Below, piece by piece: positions 37,186 to 47,551 of a stretch of 64,000 bases of DNA. Under the pieces are notes generated by a model. It did not search any database. It was not told where the DNA came from and saw only the letters and a list, made by a program, of their open reading frames with translations. Where the stretch lies: contig CM077664.1 of the NCBI GenBank assembly GCA_039707655.1, positions 30,306,781 to 30,370,780 on the forward strand, given 5' to 3'. The stretch is from Elymus sibiricus. Taxonomy: Eukaryota > Streptophyta > Magnoliopsida > Poales > Poaceae. The first letter of the stretch is position 1. Every line of letters begins with the position of its first letter. The translations under genes and the position numbers were made by a program.

Positions 37186-37375
37186 GATTTGCCGGAATGT
37201 TGATTCATTTCCGTTCCGGCAAATTCCAGGCGCTCGATTTGTCCACTTTTTAGCAAAGGCCATGCCGAAATTTTCCGTGAATTTCGGCATGACTTGTGCT
37301 AGAAACTAGGACATATCGAGTGCCCGGGATTTGACGAAACGGGAATGAATCAACATTCCGGCAAAACATAGGGCC
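37186..37375 (+). promoter_or_regulatory. Large nested hairpin upstream of CACTA gene 2
   Basis: Outer arms: GCCGGAATGTTGATTCATTT...CTCGATTTGTCC (about 37191-37244) pairs imperfectly with the reverse complement of AGGACATATCGAG...GAATCAACATTCCGGC (about 37308-37366). Inside is a perfect 12-bp stem, CATGCCGAAATT / AATTTCGGCATG, with a 7-base loop (about 37261-37291). It lies 65 bp before the gene 2 start and matches the single arm at 32094-32190 before gene 1. Confidence 0.55.
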
Positions 37376-37441
37376 TTTTTTTATGTCATTATTCATTTTA
37401 TTAGGTCTAGAATTAAACGAGCAGACTTAATCGTAGGAAAC

Positions 37442-40400
37442 ATGGCTAACAATGACGAAGGCGGGGGTTCTAGTAACTGCGAAGACGTTTACGAGGCGGC
37501 ACACAACTTTTTCGAGTATCTGGACGAACAACGGTTGTTGCAGGCCCCCCCTGTCACATCCGAGGGTTGCACCGACACCGACACCGGCGCCGAGACCGGC
37601 ACCGATGCTGCCGAATTTGCCAGTAAAGAACCGAAAACGAAGAGGATACGGCGCCCAAACCAGCTCGGCACCGGAAGATTGGTGGTCACGGCGATGGACC
37701 CCGGCAATTTTGAGACAACAGAGCCTGAGGAAGTGCGCAAGTGCTATGGCAATGAAATAGGATGCATCCTACGGGAAACCGCCAGCATCAACCACGAAAA
37801 CTTAAGGAAGATACCAAATATGGAGCACTTCCTCCTAACGAAGTTGCACCAGAGATTCCTGTTCCCCGACCGGGATGAAACCAAATATCAATCACCGTGG
37901 CTAGACAAGGGAATGAAGAAGATAAACAACAGAGCCATGGGCAAGTTTAGCGGCGCGCTGTCCGCCTGGAAAGTAAGGGTGAAAAGTCGGATCGCCAAAA
38001 AGGAACCCTACTCCGAGATTGTAAAGGATAATCCGACAATTATGGAAGAGCAGTTCGAAATATTCAAGGCGGCTTGCGCTGCCGAAGCTGCCAAAGAAAA
38101 GTCGGAGTACATGAAGGGGCTTCAGGAACGGAACACGGGGTACCACCACCTCGGAAGCCGTGGTTACTTAGGAAAGAGGCCCATATGGGTCAAGGAGGAC
38201 GCGAAATGTGAAGCCGCGGGGATCCCAGACCCCTTGGCGGAGTTCACCGTCCCGCAAGAGCATGACTTCATCAGGGCCCGGTACACTTGGGACCCAGTAA
38301 ATAAGGTTTTCGAAACGGACACGCCCACGAGGGAGTTCATGAGACTGTTGGTAATTATTATTTTACCACCTTATTTTAGCTTCTGATCAATTCGACTACA
38401 CGTTTAGTCACATTTGTAAACGATCCACGTTCCTTTTGTAGAAAGAGTAGCACAGGATGGCGGCCGAAAGCAACTCATCGTCTGAGTCGTCGGCGAGGCC
38501 CAAGTGGGACACCCCTTTCAACCGAGCCTTGAACCTAAAGAAAGGACTCGCGTTGGACAAGCGGCCGTCGTATGGACGTGTGCACGCCGTCGGAGACGGC
38601 GCCACGTGGAAGTACTTCTACCATGAGGACGCCGAGGAGAGAAAGCAGAGATGGAAGTTAAACGGAAAGAACATTGACAAAAAGGTTGAGATTGCGGTCG
38701 ATAAGAGAACAGCTGAGACCAAAGAAGCGATACGACCTGAGTTGGTGAGCGAGGCAGTGAAAGTTGCGGTAGTTGTCTGCAGAGAGGAACTTGTAGCTTC
38801 GATTGGTGCCTTGGTTCCGGCAATTGTCAAATGGACAAAGCAAAATCCAGATAAAGAGGCAGCGGACTTTCCCCTTCCCAGCTTCGTCGGGAGCAACTCG
38901 GTGAACGTCGCACCAGCACCTGCTCACGCAACCGCACCTGCTCCCGCACCTGCTCATAGCAGCCCGTCCTCCGTCTCTGGCGTGCTCGGCGGGGCTTCGT
39001 CTTTGGCTGAGCTCGACGCCCTCACGGTAACTACCTGTCACACCGGCCCTCTTCAACATATATATAATCTTCCGTTTCCGTTGCCTTTCGGATGTCTGAC
39101 ATCGCAGACATGTCTTCGCAGGCCGACGAAACCCCGTGCACCATACTGTACACCATCAGCAGCTAGAAGGTGGACGTGGGAAAGGCAACGATAGTGAAGC
39201 CGAAGGATCGCTCGTTCCACAGCCGGCCGATGCCCCCTGGCGTCTTCAAGGTTTCCGTGGCCAGTGTCAAAGCGGGCCACGAGAATTTGGCTCCTCCGGT
39301 ACCACTAGGGGGAGATGACGACGAGACCCCTCCATGGCTTGGCGATTGCAAGAGTTGGGTCCTGTTGTGGCCGAAGAATCTCCTTCGTCTAGAGGCGGCC
39401 GGGAGCACACCAACGACCAAGCCTCAGCAAGGTATGAAGACCACCACCCCACCTACCCAATTAGCGGCGCCTGTCGTGCCGGGTGATAGCGGATGATGTG
39501 AGGAAGAGGCTGCATTAGTGGCTGATGACGTCGCCGCCGTCGAAGAAGCAATGGATGATGTCATGGACGAGGATGATGACCCTCTACGGTTTATCAATAC
39601 CGGCGGCTATGACGACTGAGGATTGATGGCTCGGTAGTATGACTCAGGCTTTGAGCGTGATGAGTTGATGCCTGAATTGCCAGAGCAGGAACATCTTAAG
39701 GCTGGTTGCAAGAAGTCTCTCTTCATGCAATCCTCGCAGGACACGCCTCCAGATGCCGCCTCAACCCAGGATCAACAACGTGAGGGTCGTGCAATGCTGA
39801 GCCCAACAACACTGGGGGCGGGGGTCAGGGACGGTATGTTAGGCTCACTTCCGGCACCCAAGAAGCATAGGAAGAGACCGAGGAAAGGCCTTACTGGCGA
39901 CAAAGCTGCTTCTATTAGCCAGCCGCCTCCGCAGCCTCGGGTTGCAGACCGTATACCTATCAAAGGTGCTGCAAAATTCCATGTCCCCGGTGATCCGATC
40001 CTACCTAAGGCAGCGCTAGAGGGCATAGATGGCGATCTAAGGAGACTTCATGACGATGTGTTGTCGAGAGAGAAAAGCCTTCTCGTCTCGACAAATCCAG
40101 GATACCCGCTCTACGTGGTTAACGTGCCGCAGCAAAGGTTGTACGTCTAGACATTTCCCGCGGATAAGTTCTTCCTTCGATTTGATTACCTCTTCGACAT
40201 GTTTCACATGACAAAGCTGGATTTTACGTTCGTCCGCCTTTATGCCTTGTACATGAACTACATCCTCAGGCGCGAGCAAATATCTTATATCTCAGTCGCG
40301 GACCCGTACTTTATGCAGGAGGCCTTCTTGGCAGTCTGCGCAGAGCACCGTGAATATGCGAGGACCTGCATCGCCGACTTCATGGTCGCCAATAAGGACA

Positions 40401-41121
40401 AGGAGACGATTCTCCTGCCTTGTCATCCCATGTAAGTCATCCGCGGATATCCTCTGTGACACATAAATACTTTCATAAATTTCAATCATTCATTTGCACG
40501 CGTGGAGGCTAATTTGAGGTGTACTTATTTTGCGTAGCGAGGGGCGCACCATCCTCATCATTCTTAACCCCCGATTCTCCCACGCTCTTTACTTGGACTC
40601 ATCGAAGAACATAAAGAAAAAGGATTACACACATCAAGAGTGTTCTCGACAGTGCTATCTTAAGCTACCGCCAACAGGGTGGAGAGATCACGGTCAAGAG
40701 GACAAAGAACCGTGCACCCTACTTCGCCCATAAGACTGACTTCTGCTGCATCCAGCAACCGAATGGTAGTCTCAGTGATGGATTCTACGTCATCCACCAC
40801 ATGCTGGAGTATAGAAGGGATCGGCAGAATCTTCGCATGTCACCTAAATCCGGCGATGCCGATATTCTGCAATGGGCCAAGAAACTAGGAAATGTACCGG
40901 ATCATCGACTACGAGCTGAGTTCTATCACATCCAGTGTGAACTTTCCCAAGTCATCATGAAGGAGGTCGTCGAAAAAACAGGGATGTTCTACGAAGAAGG
41001 GCAAATGTCGCGGGAAGACGTTCGAACACGCGTAGCCGCTCAGCGTCTCAACCTGAAGCCTTTCACGTCGCTCGGGTCCTTCCTCCCTGATTTGGAAGGA
41101 TGGCACGACATGTTGGAGTGA
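37442..41121 (+). pseudogene. CACTA second gene: accessory protein with Ulp1/C48-like region
   Basis: Start 37442. Exon 1 is 37442-38350 (donor GTAATT), exon 2 is 38451-39026 and exon 3 runs from 39122, all phase 0. Exon 1 has the plant transposon-protein segment (HFLLTKLHQRFLF, AWKVRVKSRIAKKEPY). Exon 2 has the LPSFVGSNS and Pro/Ala-rich part. Exon 3 (VDVGKATIVKP, SFHSRPMPPGVFKVSVASV) leads to a C48/Ulp1 SUMO-protease-like fold: LFDMFHMTKLDFTFVRLY, ADPYFM, then after a donor GTAAGT at 40432 ILIILNP...ALYLDSSKN and QQPNGSLSDGFYVIHHM. The His of the usual HW motif is not evident, and Asp stands where the catalytic Cys before Gly is expected. Stops at 39164, 39494 and 40148, two more near 39617-39634, and a frameshift near 40629 disable this copy. 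Confidence 0.82.
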
Positions 41122-41398
41122 TTGACGATGACAATGTGTCCGTTTAGTCACTACTTTCTCTATGACAAAACTTTGAATTTATGCACGACGAAACTTTGTG
41201 ATGTAATTAAACCGTCCTCCTCAACTAGAGTAGATCACTCTAGTTAATTAGTTTGGGTACGATGAACTTTGTTATTTATGTTTATGATACGTTGCTTCTA
41301 TTTTTGCTAACTCTGTCTCTTTGTGTTGCTAAACTATATATTATGTTGCATATTATCGATGAATTCATCATGTGACGATGCAGGTATATAGATCATCG

Positions 41399-41653
41399 AT
41401 GGCGAAGAAGTGCTACGCCGTGTACGTAGGGAAGGTTCCAGGAGTGTACGCCGAATGGCCTGTGTGTCAGGCCCAGGTGTACCGGTTCCCGGGTGGCAGC
41501 CAGAGAGGGTTCGATAGCAGAGCCGAAGCGGAAGATAGTTACTTGAGGTTCACGCTAGTGCGAGAGAGGGAAAGGAACCGGCGCCTCAAGAACTACTACA
41601 TTATCGCGCTCTTGCTCATAGTGATCGCTCTTCTCTTCTATATCATAGTTTAG
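41399..41653 (+). CDS. Small RNase-H1-N/viroplasmin-like protein with C-terminal membrane tail
   Basis: 84 residues, intact. The start at 41399 lies just after a TTGACGATGCAG-like acceptor context (41379-41390). Residues about 3-50 (KKCYAVYVGKVPGVYAEW, CQAQVYRFPGGSQRGF, RAEAEDSYLRF) match the pattern of the RNase H1 N-terminal hybrid-binding or caulimovirus viroplasmin-like domain (Cauli_VI), which binds RNA-DNA hybrids or double-stranded RNA. An Arg-rich linker (VRERERNRRLKN) leads to a hydrophobic end (YYIIALLLIVIALLFYIIV) that looks like a tail anchor. It is the third gene of the CACTA element, 278 bp after gene 2 and 230 bp before the right array. It has no stops although both larger genes are ruined. 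Membrane location and nucleic-acid binding are inferred. Confidence 0.78.
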   Translation: MAKKCYAVYVGKVPGVYAEWPVCQAQVYRFPGGSQRGFDSRAEAEDSYLRFTLVRERERNRRLKNYYIIALLLIVIALLFYIIV

Positions 41654-41879
41654 ATATAGATAATGAAACATGTGTATTCGAGACATGTCACGTAACTTGT
41701 ATCGCTATATCGAGATGATGATGAGAGACATCATTTGTTTCGGATGATGTGATGATATGATGAGACTATTATGTGTATGATATGATGAGAATATTGTTTG
41801 TTCATGATATGATTAGATTACTGTATAAACCCTGTACAAAGACAACGCAAATACATACCAAAAAAAAAATGCGTAACGT
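41654..41879. other. 3' region after the small CACTA gene
   Basis: AT-rich with several GATGATATGATGAGA-type repeats (41720-41800) and an A9 run before the right subterminal array. Likely the 3' untranslated part of the small gene. Confidence 0.45.
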
Positions 41880-42129
41880 TAGCAGTAGCGCTGGTTGACA
41901 AGTAGCAGTAGCGCTCGTATATTAGCAGCGCGGGATGTAGACCAGCACTACACCTATATAGCAGTAGCGCTGCACAAACCAACGCTACTGCTAAGTAGGG
42001 ATAGCAGTAGCGCTGGTCTAACCAACGCTACTGATACAAGTTAGCTGTAGCGCCATAGTAGTAGCGCGGCCCCCCGCGCTACTGGTAGGCAAAAACCCAG
42101 CGCTACTGCTAGGGTTTTCCCTAGTAGTG
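41880..42129. repeat. Right subterminal repeat array of the CACTA element
   Basis: At least eight AGCAGTAGCGCTGG-type units in both orientations run up to the terminal CCCTAGTAGTG. Confidence 0.9.
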
Positions 42130-42215
42130 AGTTGTTGTGTGTTTCTAGAAGACATGATCTCTGGGTTGGGCACACAGGGTAAACCGGTCCTCTGAGCCGG
42201 GGTGCCACAATGCTT

Positions 42216-42228
42216 GGTATCAGAGCCG
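42216..42228 (+). promoter_or_regulatory. Primer-binding site (initiator tRNA-Met type)
   Basis: TGGTATCAGAGCC starts five bases after the 5' LTR end (42210). It is the standard complement of the 3' end of initiator tRNA-Met and primes minus-strand synthesis. Confidence 0.93.
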
Positions 42229-42376
42229 TGCTGACTGTAGGACACCTTAGTTAACCCCGCGTTAGAGCCCCGACTAGTTTAGAGTCTTGGAGTGTGCCTT
42301 GCTTACTGCATTTGTTTGTTGCATAGCATGCATCTCGATTCATTTGTTTTACTAACCGCTGGTCTGATGAGTGTAG

Positions 42377-43213
42377 ATGGCACCAGTTCCGTACCACTAC
42401 AACCATGAGCTGGCACCGTTCACCTTTCCGGTACTACTTCGCAGCGTCTGGCTTCGGCTCTATCCTAATGGCGAAGACCCAGTGTATCTGATGTTCCGAG
42501 AGCAGCTTGCAGGATCAGTGTACGACTATCACGCTGAGGCTTTCCTTACTGCGAGTTTGGAGATCGGCAGCTACTCCCGCTCTTCCAAGGGTGGAACTGC
42601 TTCTACTCCCGATCTGGCCATCCAATTTGCTGCTATGGAGGCTCTCACTGACTTGCACTTCCACGAGGTCGAGATGCAGACGCACCCAGGTTTCTTTCAC
42701 TACCCCACCCTGTCGTCTACGGCAGGGCGAGTCCTCTTTGCGCCTGTTGATCCGGCGAGTGATCGTGCGACTGGTGTTTTATCCTGTTATCTGAACGCCA
42801 GTTATCGTATGATTATCTCCTTGGCTGAGGAGCTGTCTTGTGCCCAAGAGGCACTTGCAGCTGCTACTGCAGCACCGTCTCCTCCTCCTCCTGCGTTTTC
42901 ACCTATGTATACACCGCCTGTTCCACCTCCACGTATGCCTGAGACTCCTTCTAGCTCGCTCGGATAGCCAGGCACTTCGTCTGGTATCCGATGTGAGACC
43001 CCAGCTGAGTGGGCCTCGCTGTTAGCCACTCCAGCTGCTCCAATGCTAAGGCGTCGTGCTTCTTCTTCCTCAGAGGGAGAACCTTCCCGTCAGCGTTGTC
43101 CTGTTTCCTTTGATCCGGAGGACGTGATCCACATCATCAGCTCTGATTCCGAGGCGGAGTCAGATGACGAGGAGTCTTCAGTCTGCCAGTGTCCGTGTCA
43201 CCTGCGCTACTAG
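42377..43213 (+). pseudogene. Extra ORF upstream of gag, one internal stop
   Basis: Start 42377. The frame is open for 196 codons, meets TAG at 42965-42967, then continues to TAG at 43211-43213, for 278 codons in all. The N-terminal about 165 residues look folded and unfamiliar (YHYNHELAPFTFPVLLRSVW, FREQLAGSVYDYHAEAFL). A Pro-rich stretch follows. Beyond the internal stop comes an acidic C-terminus, VIHIISSDSEAESDDEES, which has the layout of a SUMO-interacting motif, then CQCPC. Extra ORFs between the primer site and gag are known in several cereal Gypsy families, with unknown role. The single stop in an otherwise coherent frame suggests it was coding until recently. Confidence 0.65.
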
Positions 43214-43456
43214 AATAGATGCTTGAGTTTCAGCATGTGTATGCATCGTAGCATCTTTGCATATGTCAACTGCCGTATGAGTAGTACCAGTCATGATATC
43301 CACTACTAGTTTGCTATGTATGATGTTGGGTTGCCTTGTATAATTATGTTGCTTTTCTCGTTTTCCTTTGATTTTGTTTTCTTGGTGTCACATTGTCGTA
43401 TTTGCCCTATGGATGTTGCTCATCAATTCGGTGTTTTGCAATGGGAACGGCTATAG

Positions 43457-46217
43457 GATGAAGAGGTGTAGCAATCAATGCGGCGATGGAACTCCGGTCC
43501 GTCGATCCGCCAGACAGGCAGGACAACCACCAGAAGATTTGCCACCTCCACCACCACAACCACCGACCATTGACCAGATTATGAGGATGTTTGAGGAGAA
43601 AAGAAATCAGGATCTGATGGAGTTTCTGAAGAGTATGCAGATTATGGTAGGACAGAATCAGAACAATGGGACACATTCCAAGCTATCTGATTTTCAGCGT
43701 ACTAAACCACCCAATTTTGGTCAAGCTGTTGATCCTATTGAAGCTGATGATTGGCTGAGGACCATGGAAAATAAGTTGGAAATAGCTCGTTGTGATGAGT
43801 CAGACAAGGTTCCTTTTGTTACTCACTACTTGGAAAGGCCGACAGCCATCTGGTGGGACAATGCAAAAATGGCGTGGCCTCCTGGGGAAAACATTTCCTG
43901 GGAGAAATTTAAGGAGGTATTCCGGAGGTATCATATTCCCACTGGCATAATGAAGGTGAAGCAGAGGGAATTCGTTGCTCTTACTCAAGGAAATATGACA
44001 GTTGGTGAGTACCTGAACAAATTCAATAACTTGGCATGGTACACCACCCATGATGTGTCCACGGAGGAACCGAAGATAAATCGATTCCTAGGAGGACTCA
44101 ACCATGCCCTCCGTTGTCAGCTCTGCATGCTGGATTTTCCGGACTTTCAGACCCTGGTAAACAAAGCTTTCATAGCTGAACGAGAGCATAAGTCTGGATA
44201 TGATGACCGCAAGCGTAAGTTTGAACCCAAAAGGGACAACCGCGAGAAGTTTGTGCAAAAGCCACACATCTGGCAACCGGTTCAGCCTGAGTACAAGCCT
44301 ACCTGGAACAATGGCAATAATAACAACAAGCCAAGTAACCAGGACAAGACCTATGGCAAGCAGCCAGTACTGGAAGACTGCCGACGCAACAACACTTGTT
44401 TCACTTGCGGACAAGGCGGGCATTATTCCAAGCAGTGCCCGACAAGAGTTGGGAAGCCACAGCCCGACTTCAAGCCACAAGTCAACAACATTGGACGCCG
44501 CCCCAATCAGAACTTCTGTCGCGGCCATGTCCATCATATCTCTGCTGAGGAAGCCCACGAAGCACCAGATGTGGTCCTTGGTATGTTTTCTGTTAACGAC
44601 ATACCCGCAATAATTTTATTTGATTTCGGGGCTTCCCATTCGTTTATTTCGCGGAGTTTTGGCACCATACACAAATTCTCTCCTTCTCTTTTGGACAAAA
44701 TCATGGTGGTACAATCCCCTGGCTCCATGCTCAGAACAAATGTCATATATAAGGACCTGTATATCTTGATACATGGAGTTAAGTTTCTAGCCACCCTTGT
44801 CGCCATTGAATCCCCTGGACTGGACATAATACTGGGGATGGACTGGGTGACTCCGCATCAGGTCTGCATCAATTGCACCACTAGGACAGTGACATTTGTT
44901 AATCCAGCATGCCAAACAGTTCAGTTTACCGCCAGCAGAATGATGTCAAAGAGAGGAATGGCATTCAAGACCACCATTACAGATATGAACCTGATTCCGG
45001 TAGTCTGTGAATTCCCAGATGTGTTCCCTGAGGAACTACCAGGAATGCCACCCGACCGGGAACTGGAATTTGCCATTGATGTTATTCCCGGGACTGCTCC
45101 AATATACAAGAAGTACTACCATATGCCATCCACAGAGCTGGTGGAATTAAAGAAACAGCTGGATGAATTGCTACAAAAGGGGTACATTCGCCCAAGCATC
45201 TCACCATGGGGACCACCTGTACTATTTGTCAAGAAGAAGGATGGCAGTCTACGGATGTGCGTGGACTATCGCCCGCTGAATGAGGTCACTATTAAAAACA
45301 AATACCCGCTCCCTCACATTGATGACTTGTTTGACCAATTAAGTGGAGCCCGGGTATTTTCCAAGATTGACCTCCGAACAGGATATCACCAATTAAAAAT
45401 CAGGAAGGAGGATATCCCCAAGACAACCTTCACCACTCGATATGGTCTGTACGAATTTACAGTCATGTCGTTTGGGCTGACTAATGCCCCAGCTTACTTC
45501 ATGAGCATGATGAACAAAGTCTTTATGGACTTTCTGGACAATTTTGTAGTGGTGTTCATCGATGATATCCTTATATACTCCAATGATGAAGAGGATCACA
45601 AACAACACCTCCGTGCTGTCCTGGAAAGGCTAAGGCACCACCGCTTGTATGCCAAGTTCAGCAAGTGTGAATTTTGGTTAAGAGAGGTGGGATTTCTGGG
45701 GCACATTCTGTCAGAACAAGGTGTGGCCATCGACCCCAGCAAAGTGACTGTCGTATTAAACTTGAAGACACCATCCACGGTAACTGAAGTCCACAGTTTC
45801 CTGGGATTGGCAGGCTACTATCGTCGCTTCATTGAAGGCTTCTATAAGATAGCCAAGCCACTGACAGAATTGTTGAAGAAGAATCACAAGTTTGTCTGGA
45901 CGAAAGAATGTGATAGCAGCTTTATGGAGCTAAAGACGAGGCTAACTACGGCCCCTGTCTTAATTCTTCCAGATATTCACAAGAGCTTTGACATATACTG
46001 TGAAGCTTCCAGGCGTGGGATTGGCTGCATATTAATGCAAGAAGGAAAGGTTGTAGCATATGCATCCAGACAGCTACGACCCCACGAAGAGAATTACCCC
46101 ACTCAGGATTTAGAATTGGCAGCTGTGGTTCATGCCCTGAAAATTTGGAAGCATTATCTCATTGGGCAGCGCTGTGAGATATACACAGACCACAAGAGCC
46201 TGATCAAGAAAATCTGA
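43457..46217 (+). pseudogene. Gypsy gag-protease-RT-RNase H polyprotein, truncated
   Basis: The frame is open from before 43400. I choose the ATG at 43457 because the sequence then matches Gag N-termini; earlier codons look like leader. Gag core at about 43740-44180 ([20 protein letters not shown]), CCHC knuckle at about 44397-44440 ([14 protein letters not shown]), protease site near 44622 ([12 protein letters not shown], where Asp-Ser-Gly is usual). RT at about 45090-45800 has [32 protein letters not shown] and the catalytic FIDDIL. RNase H ([33 protein letters not shown]) breaks off at a TGA, 46215-46217. The usual spacer to integrase is missing, so a deletion joins RNase H to integrase out of frame at about 46205-46212. 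Confidence 0.93.
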
Positions 46218-47551
46218 GACAACAAATACTCCGAGAGGCACATGAATCCGCATATTCCATTCACCCGGGAGGAACAAAAATGTACCAGGACCTAAGAGAA
46301 ACTTTTTGGTGGCCAGGAATGCAAAAAGATATTGCCTACCATGTTGCATGCTGCGATATATGCAATAAGGTTAAGGCTGAGCACCAGAAACCAGCTGGAC
46401 TGTTACAGCCCTTACAAGTTCCCCAGTGGAAATGGGATGACAGATGCATGGACTTCATTGTTGGGCTGCCCAAGTCAACAAGAGGTCACGATGCCATCTG
46501 GGTTATCGTGGATATACTTACTAAAGTGGCTCATTTTATCCCAGTAAAGACCACTTTCAGGGCTGACCAGCTTGCACAGCTCTATATGTCCCGGATTGTC
46601 AGCCTTCATGGAGTACCTAAGTCCATCACATCGGATAGAGGATCCCTGTTCACGTCAGCATTCTGGCTATGTTTGCATCATGCCCTGGGAACAGCGTGGA
46701 AGCATTGCACGGCATATCACCCACAGACGGACGGGCAGACCGAACGAGTGAACCAAATATTGGAAGATATGCTTCGGTCTTATGTTCTCACCTATGGACC
46801 CAAGTGGGAGGATAGTCTACCCTATGCGGAATTTTCCTATAACAACAGTTATCAGGCAAGTCTCAAGATGTCACCGTTTGAAGCACTGTATGGGCGTAAA
46901 TGCCGCACCGCCTTAAATTGGTCACAGATAGGAGACAGCCGTATCTTTGGCACAGATTTGATGCTCGAGGCTGAGAAGCAAGTTAAGGAGATTCAGGAGC
47001 GTCTTCGAGCAGCTAAATCCCGTCAAAAGAGTTACTATGACCCCAAACACCGGGAAGTAACTTTTGAGCCTGGAGAGTATTCTTACCTCCGAGTAACTCC
47101 GATGAAAGGGGTAAAGAGGTTTCATACCAAGGGAAAAATTGCACCCAGATATATTAGTCCTTTTCCGGTGATTGCTAGAAGAGGCAGGGTAGCCTACCGG
47201 TTAGAGCTACCACCAGAGTTGTCTGAGGTTCACGATGTCTTTCACATATCACAGTTGAGAAAGTGCATTGCACCTCCAATCAAATGGGCAGATATGAGTG
47301 AACTAGAGTTAACCAAGGATCTGACTTATGAGGAAAAGCCTGTCAGAATTCTGGATGAGATGGAAAGAACCACTAGGAGTAAGGTGATCAGGTTTTACAA
47401 GGTACTATGGGATCACCATACCGAGGAAGAGGCTACCTGGGAAAGAGAGGATTTTCTGAGATCAGCATACCCATATTTGTTCCCTGAGCAACCGAATCTC
47501 GAGGACGAGATTCATCCTAAGGGGGGTATGTTTGTGACACCCTGGTTTTGA
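46211..47551 (+). pseudogene. Gypsy integrase with chromodomain-like C-terminus
   Basis: In a different frame from RT, it begins at the deletion junction, with no start codon until 46280. The zinc-binding HHCC module is complete (REAHESAYSIHPGG, CCDICNKVK). The catalytic triad is visible: D in RCMDFIVGLP, D in TSDRGSLFTS, E in DGQTERVNQILED. It ends with a GPF-like part (APRYISPFPVIARRGRVAYR) and a chromodomain-like segment (PVRILDEMERTTRSKVIRFY, KVLWDHHTEEEATWE). The frame ends inside the 3' LTR start at 47551. The domain looks undamaged but is cut off from the polyprotein. Confidence 0.9.
47519..47528 (+). promoter_or_regulatory. Polypurine tract of the Gypsy element
   Basis: AAGGGGGGTA lies a few bases before the 3' LTR start (47533), following GACGAGATTCATCCT. 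This is the plus-strand priming site. Confidence 0.8.

Larger units (their letters stand above)
30157..42129 (+). mobile_element. CACTA (En/Spm-type) transposon, about 12 kb, three genes
   Basis: Left end CACTAGTAGGAGAAAGC (30157), right end CCCTAGTAGTG (42129). Flanks are CGT (30154-30156) and AGT (42130-42132); the empty site in the 3' LTR reads CCAAGTTGTTG, so this is a 3-bp duplication with one change. Subterminal arrays of AGTAGCGCTGG-type units occupy 30185-30395, 31425-31590 and 41880-42129. Genes in order, all rightward: transposase, a second protein with an Ulp1-like part, and a small RNase-H1-N-like membrane-tailed protein. The two large genes are broken, so this copy could only move with outside help. 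Confidence 0.94.
26805..42210 (+). repeat. 5' LTR of the Gypsy element (CACTA at 30157-42129 excluded)
   Basis: The LTR body is 26805-30156 plus 42130-42210. Sequence after 42129 (AGTTGTTGTGTG) joins directly to that before 30157 when compared with the uninterrupted 3' LTR copy at 58487-58500. It holds the TCTATTCGAATAGCCG block (29596-29611), the palindrome GAGTAC-7-GTACTC (29850-29868) and a GC-rich transcribed-type part (27740-28700). The TATA position reads TCTAAATAG here (about 28166), while the 3' LTR has CTATAAATT. Confidence 0.94.

Noticed and set aside
42507..42794. Second frame overlapping the pre-gag ORF
   Set aside because: Shadow frame; the 42377 frame is longer, starts with ATG and stays coherent past its stop.
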